Shown here piece by piece: positions 11,511 through 22,784 of a stretch of 64,000 nucleotides of DNA (the first letter of the stretch is position 1; each line of letters opens with the position of its first letter). Origin of the DNA: Adiantum capillus-veneris. Its lineage: Eukaryota > Streptophyta > Polypodiopsida > Polypodiales > Pteridaceae. Position numbers and translations under genes: made by a program. The stretch is from the NCBI GenBank assembly GCA_014529385.2, contig CM043942.1, positions 22,244,991-22,308,990 on the forward strand, written 5' to 3'. The notes under the pieces are model-generated. The model searched no databases and was not told the DNA's origin. It worked only from the letters and a program-made list of their open reading frames with translations.

Positions 11511-13578
11511 GTTGTCCACACGTCCTGTTGCACGCGCTCTCAATGACACAACATACAGTGCTGCAAGCAGTGAGACGGGCATCTAAGGAACATTAGAGTA
11601 CCTGGTTTTGTTCACGCATTGAAAAGAGGCTCAAGCCCCCCCCTCTATTTTTAGCATCACATTTTGTTGGCAATGCCTACTTGTGCATGGAGATTACAGA
11701 ATGTTATACACAATTTGAAAGCTTTTTGAAGCTATTTTAAGACGTTACTTTTCAGTGTTCCTTTTGAGTATTTTTAAGCTCCCAATTGCATCGCTAAGAA
11801 AGTCATCGATGAGGTAACCTATGAGGTCACTATTGCATGCTCCATGGAGCTGCTAGTGGCTGAAGACGATGGAGCTACGCCGAGGGGATTTCTAGGCATA
11901 GCTCATCATGCAATATCATGCAGACAAAGTCCCTCAATTTAACGGAGACAACATCAACACACTCAAACCATGCTAATTAGCTCAAGAAGAAAACAATGAC
12001 GAGCTTCCTGGCCCTCACTTGTTCAATGCATATGAAAAAAAGGGGGGAATTGGAGCCCCCCCATCTTTTGCGCACACGGATGATGGGAGGGCTTCAACCT
12101 CCCCCTTTTTTTAGACTTTACTGCCAAGCATGGAGCCTCAGAAATGTCTACACAATAAGCTATTTTAAGATGTTGATTCTCAATGTTATTCATTATCATG
12201 CCCTAGACCCCATATCGATAAGATATCATCATATAGTTGGAGTTTGCTTGCAGCATGAGAGCTGAGCTGTTTTAACAACATGTGAAGGGAGAGCAATCAA
12301 AGGCATCATGAAAGTTTGTTTGCAGCAAGGGTACAGAAACCCCTTCTATGTGTAGTGAAGGGGAAGGGGTTTTCAAGTGGCAGTAGTTAAAGCTGAAGCC
12401 TCATCAAAAATATCTTGCTGCTCAGCTACCTCCATGTTTCCATTTGGATCTTCTTGAGCTTCACTGTCATCATCTTCAAAATATATATAATGGACCAGAA
12501 AATGTACAACTTGCCCTACCCCATCAGCTTCACCGTGATCCACATGGCTTCTGCTCCACCCTCACTTTCCTTCTGGGTCGGGCGCTCAAGCTCATTGAAC
12601 AAGTTTTGCTTAGACAATTTTGATGCGGATCATGTGGGCATGCATTTGAACACAAAGCCGTTGTTACGCATGCGACGAGACTATCATGTGAGATTACATG
12701 GAGCTTTCAAAGCTTCAGGTGTTATTTTCAAGTGTGCACAAAAATTTGGATATTCAGACCTCTTCACGTACTCAAAATATCCATATTTATGGGAACAAAA
12801 GGGGCCAAGAGCCCCCCGATCATCTGCATGCACGTGGATAATCTGGGGACTCTTGTCCCCAATTTTCCCCAAAATTTTTGGATATTTTGACCTCTTCACG
12901 TTCTCAAAAAGTGTTTTTTAGATCGATTTTTTATAAACATTTTGTTAAATTTAGTAATTAGCTGAAATATGGAGGGAGGAGCAGTGAGCACCCTCTCATT
13001 GCGTGCGCCTTGCATTATAAATCGAACATAATATATACTATACGTATCATGCCTTTGCCATCATTGGACATTCCAGTCCTAGGAGCCTATTAGTCTCTAT
13101 AATAGATCTAGGAAATGATCCACCTCCTCACTAATCATCTATACCCTTTCCAAAGAAAAACTAGTGATTTTGATCGATCTTCATCCAAATGAGGAACACT
13201 TAATTCCACCAATATCAGCTCCTTTGGATGGCTCTTAAGGTCACTCTGTTGCTCCTCTGAATTAGAATCAGGAAGAGACTCACCTGAAGTTTTTGATGAT
13301 CGAGAAATTTTGCTTGAATCTGTAGGTCTTCATCTAACTAATTTTGAAATTCCATTCCAAAATCTACCAAGGTTTGAAGAGCAATATATGGACAATCCCG
13401 AGCACCAAAAACATTATGACAAAAAACGTTCAATTATAGAATCACTCCATTGATGAACAAACTTTTCATCAATCTTTGTTCCCATTATATTTCCATTATG
13501 CTCCATGCTTTGATCTGGTCTCTGACACTTATTCAACTTATATCTCTTAGCACCTCCAGAATGTCGCCTTTGTGACTC
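11508..13578. other. no gene; one short direct repeat
   Basis: No convincing gene. A 37 bp segment at 12742-12779 (aatttggatatt, gacctcttcacg, tactcaaaa) recurs at 12873-12908. A long frame across this repeat has no family resemblance. Confidence 0.45.

Positions 13579-13611
<33 letters not shown>
13579..13611. repeat. (TA)n microsatellite
   Basis: A run of TA dinucleotides, followed by an AT-rich stretch to about 13740. Confidence 0.9.
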
Positions 13612-13612
<1 letters not shown>

Positions 13613-13758
13613 TATGCATGTATGTATATATATGTATTATAACTATAGCGATATAATATAATATATACGTATAAATTAAATTAAATTAATTTAATATATT
13701 TTTATATATTTATTAACTATATATAGCAAGAATATGATATTTAGAACGTCTTAAATAT

Positions 13759-14265
13759 TTATTCAAGTTTTAATAAATTAATATGATGTAATGGATCCAT
13801 ACGGATACCATATTGAGAGATAATATAACCTATGTATTGAATATTTTGAAGGAAAAATTCACTTTTATTTTGGTTGAGAAAAAGCTTGTTCTCCCTCAAT
13901 GCTTGAAAAATAACTTGGAGATGTTGCTTATGCTCCTCCAAAGACTTGAAGTAGATGATGATATCATCAAAGAACACTCCAGTGAATTTGTGGTAGGGTC
14001 TAAATATTTTCTCCATTGGATGATTGAACGTGGCTGGTGAGTTAGTCAAGCCAAAAGGCATGACTAGATATTCATAGAGGCCAAACGTTGTACGGAATGC
14101 GGTCTTTAGAATATCTTCATCCACTATCCTTGTTTGATGATAGCCACTTTAAAGGTCAATCCTACTGAAGTAGGTAGAGCCTTGTATCTTATCAAATAGA
14201 TCTTCTACCCAAGGCACAAGATTTTCTTTTTTGATAGTGTTATGGTTTAGTGCTCACATATCCAT
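13759..14265 (-). pseudogene. Ty3/gypsy (chromovirus-type) RT fragment
   Basis: The minus strand gives DLFDKIQGSTYFSRIDL, a stop, SGYHQTRIVDEDILKTAFRT, then LVMPFGLTNSPATF and the active-site box VFFDDIIIYF, followed by LNQNKSEFFLQNIQYIGYI. This is the RT palm of a gypsy element. It resembles the RT of element F (55658-56080) closely in wording, but keeps the FxDD box that F has lost. There are no LTRs around it. Confidence 0.85.
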
Positions 14266-14569
14266 TTAGTATGATTTTTTATGAACAAATTAACTCTTTG
14301 GATCTATATCTTTTTCCACTCTCTCTGTGTTTTACCTTAAAGGGGTCACTATTGAAATAAAAAGCCTATCATGTGGGTTCAACAATAGAGATTATTCTAT
14401 TCTATATTTTTTCACAGATTTACATTTAGAAGGGTGTTGAAAAAATGATCTTGAATTTTTTTAAAGATTGAATAGGAAAAGGGTTTAATTTGTGAAAAAT
14501 TCACAGCTAAAGGGGTTTTATAAATAGTTCTTGAACACAAGTGATATATAGGTTCTCCATAAAGTGACA

Positions 14570-14584
14570 CCCCCCCCCCCCCCC
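14570..14584. repeat. poly-C tract, 15 bp
   Basis: An uninterrupted C run; possible assembly or length-error spot. Confidence 0.85.
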
Positions 14585-14666
14585 TGAGTGTCTTACACAC
14601 ACTCTTGCTATCTCATTTTTTCACCTTCCTTGTTTCACTCTTTTATCCTCCATCTCTACTTCAAAC

Positions 14667-15577
14667 ATGACAATTATAGCCATGGTTTTGTGGACAATAA
14701 ATGGTGCTCCCATGGAACATACTGTTTCATTAAGAAATGGGGAGCTTTTCCTTACTGAATATTTTTTGCAAAGCTTGTTACATCCTTCTATCAAATTTCA
14801 AGGGTTGCTAGGAATTGTACAGAATGTGTTGCCAAGATTGTATTATGAAGAACATAAGCATTACCTCCTTGATCATACATTATCCTCTACTTACCACATT
14901 TTGCATTCAGATGACTGTGTTTATGTGTTTGATAGTTTAGAAACAATGGAAGATGTTGTCAATGATTCTTTCTATGCTACTCCATGTTCCAAGAATCCAA
15001 CTCAGTACATTTTAACATTGACACGGATGAAGAGGGAGATGCAACTTTTATGAAGACGGTGCAAACAACCAAGTACACATAGCGTGCTAGGACACATAGG
15101 GTTTGGGCGAGCACACCAGGCAAGAGTGTTCAAAGAATACATCCATCATTGCATGGATAAAAGATAGAGCTAAATCATGTAGGTTGTCCAAAGTATTAGA
15201 GATTTTTGGACCTCCCAAAAGGGTAGGTGAGCTCCCAACTGTGTACAATGGCAATGTTTGTTTTGAGCTTCCTCCAACACACAAAAGTAAAAGTATGCTC
15301 AACATGCAGAAGAAGTATGATGATCATCTATAGTCGACCTTCATCAACCAACATGACCATAGAATGCACATTGCACTTGAGCTATTGTCTTGGAAGTTTT
15401 CAATGTTACAAGGTCACATGCCATTTTTACATGAGTGAAAGAAGATGTAATGATGCATTCATTCATGGTCATTTGGATAGACAAGTCAATAAAAACATGC
15501 AAACACACAAGATTGGTGCAAACATGCAAGATATACCCTATAGTGTAGTGAACCTATGGAAAAACAAAGTGGTCTAG
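14667..15577 (+). pseudogene. unrecognised broken gene with Cys-rich segment
   Basis: An open 128-codon frame (14667-15053) is followed, in shifted frames, by AWIKDRAKSCRLSKVLEIFG, PPKRVGELPTVYNGN, SKSMLNMQKKYDDHL and then a Cys-rich piece LSYCLGSFQCYKVTCHFY. The pieces follow one another in the same order and strand, which suggests one decayed gene. The spaced cysteines could bind zinc, and the pattern reminds me of hypothetical proteins associated with plant DNA transposons, but I cannot assign a family. No terminal repeats were seen. Confidence 0.35.
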
Positions 15578-15879
15578 ATATATGTATAGAAGGAGTCATC
15601 TCTTATGTACGAGTTGCGGAATTACTTCTCTCCACCCTTTGAAGTCTTTTTTGAATCCCCTCTCATTATAGATGTATGCTTTGCAGTTCATATCTTGACC
15701 AATGTTTAAGCTCAAAGTTAGGACTTTTGGAAACTTATGAATGTTTTTGTATGTGTAATAGCTATTTTTTGGTTAGCTATTTTGTGTCGTTTGAAAAGGC
15801 TCCAAATTTGAACCCAAAAAGCTCACAAAAATGGTTTCCATTCAGAAAGCTTAAAATCAGAAGCTTGCAAAAAAAAAAA

Positions 15880-16045
15880 CACACACTCTTGAGTAGAGAG
15901 CTTGTCAAGAGCTTTACGTGCTTTTGTAAGGGCATCACAATCGACATACAGATTGATGCCCATAGCTTCCTTGCCACAGCCATGGTGGGCATATCTTGTC
16001 ATCAAGGTGTTTCCAACATAGGTAGTGTTGGTTTATAAAACATTG
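15880..16045 (-). pseudogene. PPR remnant
   Basis: Minus-strand codons read TLMTRYAHHGCGKEAMG then DCDALTKARKALDKLSTQEC. The A-L-x-K-A-R-K-x-L-D-K-L pattern is the second helix of a PPR repeat, here damaged after YA. It lacks neighbouring repeats in frame. Confidence 0.5.
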
Positions 16046-16968
16046 TTCTACTTTATCCCGTGTCAGGTTCAACTGCTGGTTCTCCTAGGGACTGAGTCCT
16101 TGGGAACGGCATGATCGTTTTGGATGGTTCTGATGACCCTAAAAGCAATATTGATGTTGCTTTTGCATTCAAGTTCTAGTTAGCTTATGGAATGTTTGAC
16201 AAGAAGGAAGTCTTGGATACAAAAAAAGGCTACTTTTAAAGTAGTTTTTTAGATGATATGATTACTTTTTGAGAACACAGTCTTGACATGGTTACTTCAA
16301 CTCGGATTCTAGAGAGTTTTACTAACTACTTGGCTTTATCTCAATTAGAACCTAAGTTGTAGACTAGACGTTGGTTTTCGAACTTCAATAATAATAATTT
16401 GAAGGGCTTGACTTTGGTCCACACATTATGGTTGTAGTTACGAAACAAATCATGGATGGTCCACAGCAAAACAAAGCTTCGCATACAAGTTTGGGTTACC
16501 TTCTAGATGGTTTGACATTTTTTACAATAAAAGAAGTAGATGGTGCAATTTTGGCAGGGTTACTTAAAAAATAATGGGAAGTATTTGAGACTTTTTAAAT
16601 AATTTAATTTTAAAGAAATAGTTAGGACAATAGCTAGTCTAATAATTTTTAATTTTGACATGGATAACAACTAATTTGAAGCCTACCATATGTAGCCAAG
16701 TCTAACAAATATGTTGTTTTGACTATATGGATGCATGTGAGAATTCTGTCTTGACTTAAAAAGGTTTAGCATGTTGCAGTCTGACTTTGAAGACTCTTGA
16801 TGATTCAACCGTGATGATCTTAGCACAACTATGTTGTACTTAAATGAATAAAAGACCGACTCATTTCTATACAAATCTTTGCCTAGTTATCTAAAGCCAA
16901 ATGTCTTTTGAACATTATGCTATTTTGTGTATATGTATCTAGTTTAATACACCAACACACAAACATAC

Positions 16969-16970
<2 letters not shown>
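16046..16970. other. no gene seen
   Basis: No coding or repeat feature recognised in about 900 bp. Confidence 0.4.

Positions 16971-17023
<53 letters not shown>
16971..17023. repeat. (GA)n microsatellite
   Basis: About 26 GA units, uninterrupted. Confidence 0.93.
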
Positions 17024-17026
<3 letters not shown>

Positions 17027-17194
17027 TAAAATGAAATGAAATGTTATATTAAATGTCTTCAAAAGGCCAAAATGACCTATGAGACCAAAACCATACAATC
17101 TTGGTGGATATAATCCAATGTCTGAGTACAAAATAAAAAGGAAATGTAGTAAATTGAAAATCTAAAATCATCATCAATGTCCGAGGGGTAAAGA

Positions 17195-17400
17195 ATAAAG
17201 ATTAGGGTTTAGGATTACAATTTAGGATATATATATATATCTTTGGATTAGGGTTCAAATCTAGGAGTAAGATTAAGGTGTAGGTTTAGGATTTAGTCTT
17301 TACATTTAGGATCAGCTTTAGGATTATAATTTAAATCTAAAGTTAGGATCAGGGTTTAGATTTAGGGTTATATGTAGGCTTTAAAATTAGATAGAATGTA
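17195..17400. repeat. degenerate TTTAGG-like cluster
   Basis: Repeated tttagg, attaggg and gtttagg words occur at irregular spacing (for example attagggtttagg near 17202). They resemble the plant telomere unit TTTAGGG but are too degenerate and irregular to call an interstitial telomere array. A GA/CT-rich inverted stretch follows to about 17560. Confidence 0.35.
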
Positions 17401-17634
17401 GAGATAAGATAGAGACTATAGAGAGAGGATAGAGAGAGAGTAATAGTAGATAAATCTCATATTGCTCTCTCTACCCTATCTCTCTAGTCTCTACCCTCTT
17501 TCTCTATCATATTGCATGCAACTTACCCCTCTCTACCTCTCTATAGACAGAGGGGTTCTTAGGTGTAGGTACAGAGAGGGATAATTAGGTATATACCCTT
17601 TAAAGTTATGGCCAATGTTTTGTGTTGTATGCAG

Positions 17635-17870
17635 TGGGAGAGTCCTCTCGCTACTGCTGTAGAGTGCTCTGAAGAAAAGTTTCTTTATTGTGCTACTTGC
17701 TCAACATCTCTTCAGAGTGGCAAGCTAAGAGATCTTGTCACCAACACCATGTAAAGCCTTTCAGAATATGCAATGAATGCAAGGATGTAGTCGCTCGGGT
17801 GAAATGTGTGCGGTGCTCGATAAAAGAGATGTCTTTGGAATGTGTGTGGATTATGTATATGTATGTTTAG
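17635..17870 (+). pseudogene. Cys-rich exon-like remnant (possible B-box type)
   Basis: A good splice acceptor (ttttgtgttgtatgcag) ends at 17634. The following frame reads WESPLATAVECSEEKFLYCA then TCSTSLQSGK; after a frameshift it continues CHQHHVKPFRICNECKDVVA and KCVRCS. Paired CxxC motifs with a CHxHH cluster resemble plant zinc-binding domains such as B-box, but the match is loose. No other exon was identified. Confidence 0.3.
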
Positions 17871-18228
17871 GGTTATGGATATGATGGCCACTGCAAGGTA
17901 TATGTATGTGTAGGTTTCGGGTTAAGGTTTATTTAAAACAACTTGGCTTCAAAAATGGTTTTTCCTTAATCCGTTTGCACTTGTCGAGTCTACAAGTTTG
18001 TTATGAAACTCTACTACTTTCCACTTACCCCCATTCAAACCAAGTTTAGCTAGATCTACTAGATCTCCTTTGTCCACTGGTCAAGCGACAAGATAAATCT
18101 AAGCGTGGTGGTGACCAAGGTGGTTTGCATTACAAGTACAAATCAATGTACGTAGCCTACTAGGTTGGAAAAATTTTCTTATGGTCATGATGGCAAGGAT
18201 ACTCTCCAAAAGGTGTAAAAAAGGGGCA

Positions 18229-18301
<73 letters not shown>
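18229..18301. repeat. (GT)n(GA)n compound microsatellite
   Basis: About 19 GT units run into about 17 GA units and end directly at the first base of the gypsy C 5' LTR. Confidence 0.93.
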
Positions 18302-18303
<2 letters not shown>

Positions 18304-18591
18304 TTAACCCTCGTGGCTCACAGACACCCTATTGCCTACGACGGACGTCGTATTATTTATTTAGTAGAGTCAGGCACTGGGCTTGTCGGTCCAATAGGAA
18401 AAGGGTAGAGTGATCTCCGATGAGAGGCGCACTCTAACTGGAACACACAAGGGTTAGTTGGCTAAGCATGGGCGCCCAAATGTGAATGGGGCGAGCTCAT
18501 ATAAAAGTCGCCTAAACCTAAAATTGACATATTCTCTCAGTGTGCAAGTGCTCTTGCCCTATCTCCATCCCCATCTCCATTGTGTGCTCAC

Positions 18592-18627
<36 letters not shown>

Positions 18628-18850
18628 ACTTGAGGGAGAGAGTGTGTGTGTGTGATCGAGCATTGCGACGGCACCTACGGCGGCGACGTGGTTGAGGAAT
18701 CCTTCATGGCGACAAGCGCAGGGAGGTGAGTGACACATGCCTGCTCTCTGTGAGCTTGCTAGGCCTGCTAGTTGTGTGCTTGTAGCCTTCGTGGCTCGCA
18801 CACGGTGCTCGACAAGTCCCTAGCTCCGACACGTGCGGCAGACGCGCACA
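18302..18850 (+). repeat. 5' LTR of gypsy C
   Basis: Begins TGTTAACCC and ends GCGCACA, with an internal (GT)n run at about 18595-18624. It aligns with 30966-31560. Compared with that copy it lacks a 9 bp piece near 18567 and about 37 bp near 18690. Confidence 0.9.
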
Positions 18851-18854
18851 TTTT

Positions 18855-18873
18855 TGGCGCCGCTGTCGGGGAG
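18855..18873 (+). promoter_or_regulatory. primer binding site, tRNA-Asp type
   Basis: TGGCGCCGCTGTCGGGGAG lies 4 bp after the LTR and is complementary, with about two mismatches, to the 3' end of plant tRNA-Asp (standard site TGGCGCCGTTGCCGGGGA). Confidence 0.85.
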
Positions 18874-18959
18874 TTTCCCTGCACCAAGCTTCGGGAAGCA
18901 CTCTGTGCTGCCCTGTGGAGACACCAAGCTTAAGTAGGAAGGTTGTGTTGTGTCGTGGG

Positions 18960-19165
18960 TTAGCTCATTTCGTTTTCTGCACAATTAGCTCATTTCGGTT
19001 TCTGCACAAAAACAAAGAATATTTCCTCATTTCGTTTTATGCACAGCTAGTTCATTTCGTTTTCTACACAGAAACAGAGAATATTTCCTCATTTCGTTTT
19101 CTGCACAGCTAGACCATTTCGATTTCTGCCAAAAACAGAGAATATTTCGTTTTCTGCACAAAAAA
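18960..19165 (+). repeat. leader minisatellite in gypsy C
   Basis: Six or more copies of a catttcgttttctgcaca-type word alternate with aaacagagaatattt. Variants such as cggtttctgc and cgttttatgc show divergence. It lies in the untranslated leader between primer site and first ORF. Confidence 0.8.
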
Positions 19166-19673
19166 CAGAAAATAAAAAATAAAAAATGACAGAAAACGTA
19201 AAAAATGCAATGACTAAAAAATAAATTTGATTTATTGGAGGGGAAATATTTTAAGTTTGTCCAAAAAGGTAGATCGGGATCATTTGATGAGCTTGAGCTT
19301 GAGCTTGGGCTTGGGCTTGGTCATATGATATAAGGTAAATGCTATTCACTATATATAAGCTAGTGCTCAAGTGAAATGAGAAAGCATGTGGGGCAAAGCG
19401 TTCACCTTTCCCTCCACAAGTCACCCTTCAACTTTCTATTTTAAGCCATGTGCCCGAGTAGAAACTAGGAGAAATTAATTGTTTTAGGGACTTTGGGAGC
19501 TTCCGATAGTCAAACAGTGTTCTATAAAGTGCGCCTAGATCTCCTAAGCGGTACGCTCGTTTCGAGCTATCACACGTCCCAATCCGTTTTTCAAACCTCA
19601 AAAAACATCAAAAACAAGAAAAAATCAAGTAGAAACGGGGTGCAAAACACCCACAAAACAAAGCAAGTAGCCT

Positions 19674-20428
19674 TTGAGCGTACTTGCCGACACTTGTAGG
19701 GCTCCCAAAGCACATGTATTACGCTCTACTCGTGTGCTAGAGTCCGAACAACTAGCTAGTGCTTCGATTTACGGGGGTACTCACTATCCTTCCACGCTAG
19801 GGTCTACGCCCTCGGCGGGGACCCAAGGTAGTGCAACCCAAGACCCAAATATAGCGGCTAGTGACTCTTCCTCTGACTACGATATTATGGAAGAGCATCT
19901 TACACAAAGCCCCGGGGGAACAAATGAAACCGTACCTAGCTTGGCCCAACAACCTGGAACTAGTGTTTTTAGCTGTTTGATGGAAACTTTTAGTAAAGCT
20001 ACGCGCTCTGAACCTACGGCTAGTGAAGTAAACGAAGGGGGTGGGGAAGTAGAATCACCATTCACATCTCCTGTAGACCCCACACTCCCTCAGAGTGTCC
20101 ATGTGGACATTCTACCTACCTCATTTAATGAGGGCCCTACCGAGCTACCACCTTCCAAAGTCGCCTCTAAGGTAGCGGTGACTAAAAGTCAAAACACGGA
20201 AGCAACATTGCATCCCCCTCACGGAAACCCTCTAGTACACCAATTTTGGATGGGGTATTTCTCAATGAAAATTGGGAATATGACCTACACATGGAGACTT
20301 TGACCGACCTATACATGGGCTACACATACCATGTGGGTTGGTTAGAAGTTGTACAATCCACATCTAGTGCCACTAGTCTAGAGGAACAACAACACATGAT
20401 CTGCAATGTCATCCATAGGATTATCTAG
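19674..20428 (+). pseudogene. extra ORF upstream of gag in gypsy C
   Basis: An open frame of 209 codons (19674-20303), Ser/Thr/Pro-rich and acidic (SSSDYDIMEEHL). Near 20240 a frameshift moves the likely continuation into LDGVFLNENWEYDLHMETL and GYTYHVGWLEV, ending at 20428. It resembles no domain I know. An extra ORF before gag is known in Ogre/Tat elements; whether this is related cannot be judged. Its position suggests translation from the genomic RNA leader. Confidence 0.55.
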
Positions 20429-20449
20429 TCCGAGAGGCAAAATTGAGGA

Positions 20450-22651
20450 ATGAGCATACCTTTGACGGGTCCTATGCGATTTTTAGACACAGGCAAAGGG
20501 AAACAACCTACTCTATCACAAATGGAGACTCCCCCAGTGAGTCTTATCAATCCCCCATATGTTGTTTTGCCAGGGGTCTCAATGCAATCTGAGCCCACAA
20601 GTGATAGCTTTACTTTTCCAAGTCTAGCTCATCTTTCCCCGGATGACACCACGGATACCATGCCTACCCCAATGATGGGCATGCCAAGAAACACACCATG
20701 GACCTCGTTTGTTAGTAAAGCACCGCTACATGGAAGCTCAATGCCTGCAATAGTACCTACAAGTGCGTACCAATCGTATGCACCTATGGGTCCACGTACT
20801 CATGTAGTCCCTACCCCTCCCATTGTTTCAACTACCTATGCTCCACAACCACAATACACAAGTTCTTATTTCCATGGGACTATACCGGCTAGCATTAGCA
20901 TGTCACATCCGACGTTTGCTATGCCTAGGGCCACTCATATGAACTATGGACCACCACATGGCACAACATCGTACCCAATGTGGAACCCAAGGGCTTCCTA
21001 TGCGCCAAGCCCAATGCCAATACCTACTCCACATGTAGTCTCTGGCGCGCCTTCACCCACGGTGCCTGCTCACTTAGGTGACTTGGCAACATTTGCTCAA
21101 GCTATTGGTCGATCTATTGCTGAGAATATGTGTAACACGCCTGATAGAGAGCCTAGAAGTAAGGCAGTACAAATAGCCAAGCTCACACAAAAATTTAGTG
21201 GAGACGGGGATGTGAGAAAGCATATCGAGGTGTTTGAACAAATATGCGATTCTCTAGGAGAACACAATGACCTACATAAGAGCAATGCTTTAAGCCTAGC
21301 CTTAAGTGGAAAGGCTGGGGATTGGTATAGAACCCTAAGGGTGGAAGAAAAAACGATTTACCCTACTCTTAGGAGACTATTATTAAAAGAATACATACGA
21401 GACGGAGTGCTTTGGGGTATAGCCTCTCAACTCCAGAAAGCCCAACGAGAGGAAGGAGAGTCGGTGAGAGACTTTATAAGTCGCTTGAAGCATTTGAATT
21501 CTCGTTGTAATCCAAATGAGCACTTTAACAATAACCAATTGCTTGATAGATTCATTAGGGGATTACGACATAAGGATATCTACAATGGTCTAGTCATTAG
21601 AGGTATCACCACTTGGGAAGCAGTCACCACCAATGCGATCCAATTGGAGGATAATTTAATGATTCAAGGAGAAAGAGTGTCTGTTGAGACTAAATCTGTT
21701 AGCTCGCAAGCATCAGGGAATCAGCCAATGACCCTAAAGCCTATTGCTAAGGAGCCAAAGATATCTGAGATGACTTTAGCAGATCTCACCAAGGCTATTC
21801 AAGAGAGTCCTAGAGACAATCGTGCTCCACAAAACACTCATATGTATCCAAGAAGGGAGCAACAATGGTGTTCAGTATGCTATGGACCGCATAGTACCAA
21901 TGAATGCCATATTTTTAGAGTAAAATTCAATGGGAACTGCAATGCATGTGGCAGGTATGGTCATCAAGCTAAGGATTGCATATTATTTAAGCGTGTGATG
22001 GCCAATAAACCAACCTTAGCATGGACAGACACACCTCGAGTGCCTGCATTGATGCCAGCCCCACCTCTTGAACAAACATCAGAACATATGGTCCCTAGGG
22101 CCCAAAATGTTGTTCAAACAACACCCTTACCACCTCCAGTGCTAGGACCGCAACCACCACATCCGAGAATCACTTCTGTGAATCAAGTGGGTTGTGAGTC
22201 ATCTATTTCTTGTTTGGAAGGCTATGAGGAAGTTATAGATCCTAATATCGCCTATGGGATGGATGTGCTTGAAGAAAGTCCACAATACTACATGGAGGAC
22301 TATTGGGGACAAGTCAAACCTGTATATCAAGTAGCTTCTCTTGCGGCAAGAGGCCAAAATACCAACTACACTGCTAAGAGACCACCTCTTCAATGCTATG
22401 AGTGTGGAGGTCCACATCGTGTAGTCGAGTGTCCTATTAGGCGACAAAACAAGGACACACTAATGCAAACCAATCAAGCGAGCACATCTACAATGCCAAT
22501 ACTCATGTGTAATCGATGTGGCATAGATCATTTGATTGCCCAATGTCCAAATAATCCAAATGCACCGAAGATCACGCCATTAAACTTGATTGAAGTTATC
22601 GAGGAGCCATCACCAAGTACACTTGTGGTACTAGTAAACGTACTCACATGA
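20450..22651 (+). CDS. gag of gypsy C, 733 aa, four zinc knuckles
   Basis: An uninterrupted frame. The first 200 residues are Pro/Ser/Thr/Met-rich. A retrotransposon gag domain follows (KLTQKFSGDGDVRKHIEVFE, SGKAGDWYRTL, REEGESVRDFISRLKHL, LLDRFIRGL). The nucleocapsid part has four CCHC-like knuckles: CSVCYGPHSTNEC, CNACGRYGHQAKDC, CYECGGPHRVVEC and CNRCGIDHLIAQC; three use CX2CX3HX4C and one CX2CX4HX4C. Gag packages the RNA in virus-like particles in the cytoplasm. The stop at 22651 is probably a frameshift effect, since a Lys-rich frame leading into pol is open from about 22671. Confidence 0.9.
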   Translation: MSIPLTGPMRFLDTGKGKQPTLSQMETPPVSLINPPYVVLPGVSMQSEPTSDSFTFPSLAHLSPDDTTDTMPTPMMGMPRNTPWTSFVSKAPLHGSSMPAIVPTSAYQSYAPMGPRTHVVPTPPIVSTTYAPQPQYTSSYFHGTIPASISMSHPTFAMPRATHMNYGPPHGTTSYPMWNPRASYAPSPMPIPTPHVVSGAPSPTVPAHLGDLATFAQAIGRSIAENMCNTPDREPRSKAVQIAKLTQKFSGDGDVRKHIEVFEQICDSLGEHNDLHKSNALSLALSGKAGDWYRTLRVEEKTIYPTLRRLLLKEYIRDGVLWGIASQLQKAQREEGESVRDFISRLKHLNSRCNPNEHFNNNQLLDRFIRGLRHKDIYNGLVIRGITTWEAVTTNAIQLEDNLMIQGERVSVETKSVSSQASGNQPMTLKPIAKEPKISEMTLADLTKAIQESPRDNRAPQNTHMYPRREQQWCSVCYGPHSTNECHIFRVKFNGNCNACGRYGHQAKDCILFKRVMANKPTLAWTDTPRVPALMPAPPLEQTSEHMVPRAQNVVQTTPLPPPVLGPQPPHPRITSVNQVGCESSISCLEGYEEVIDPNIAYGMDVLEESPQYYMEDYWGQVKPVYQVASLAARGQNTNYTAKRPPLQCYECGGPHRVVECPIRRQNKDTLMQTNQASTSTMPILMCNRCGIDHLIAQCPNNPNAPKITPLNLIEVIEEPSPSTLVVLVNVLT

Positions 22652-22784
22652 TTGATGCTCCAAAAACACGATTGATGCCCAATATCAGAAAAAGAAGAAA
22701 ACACAAAGAAAGCGATCGCAAAAAGCAGCGAAGTCAAACCCCAGTTCAAAGACCAACATAGGGACTAGTGATGACCCCGTATAT

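Noticed and set aside
12415-12921. 168-codon open frame
   Set aside because: Spans a diverged direct repeat, composition is unremarkable and no domain is visible; both strands are open by chance.
17195-17400. Interstitial telomere array
   Set aside because: TTTAGG-like words are irregular and too degenerate for a telomeric array.
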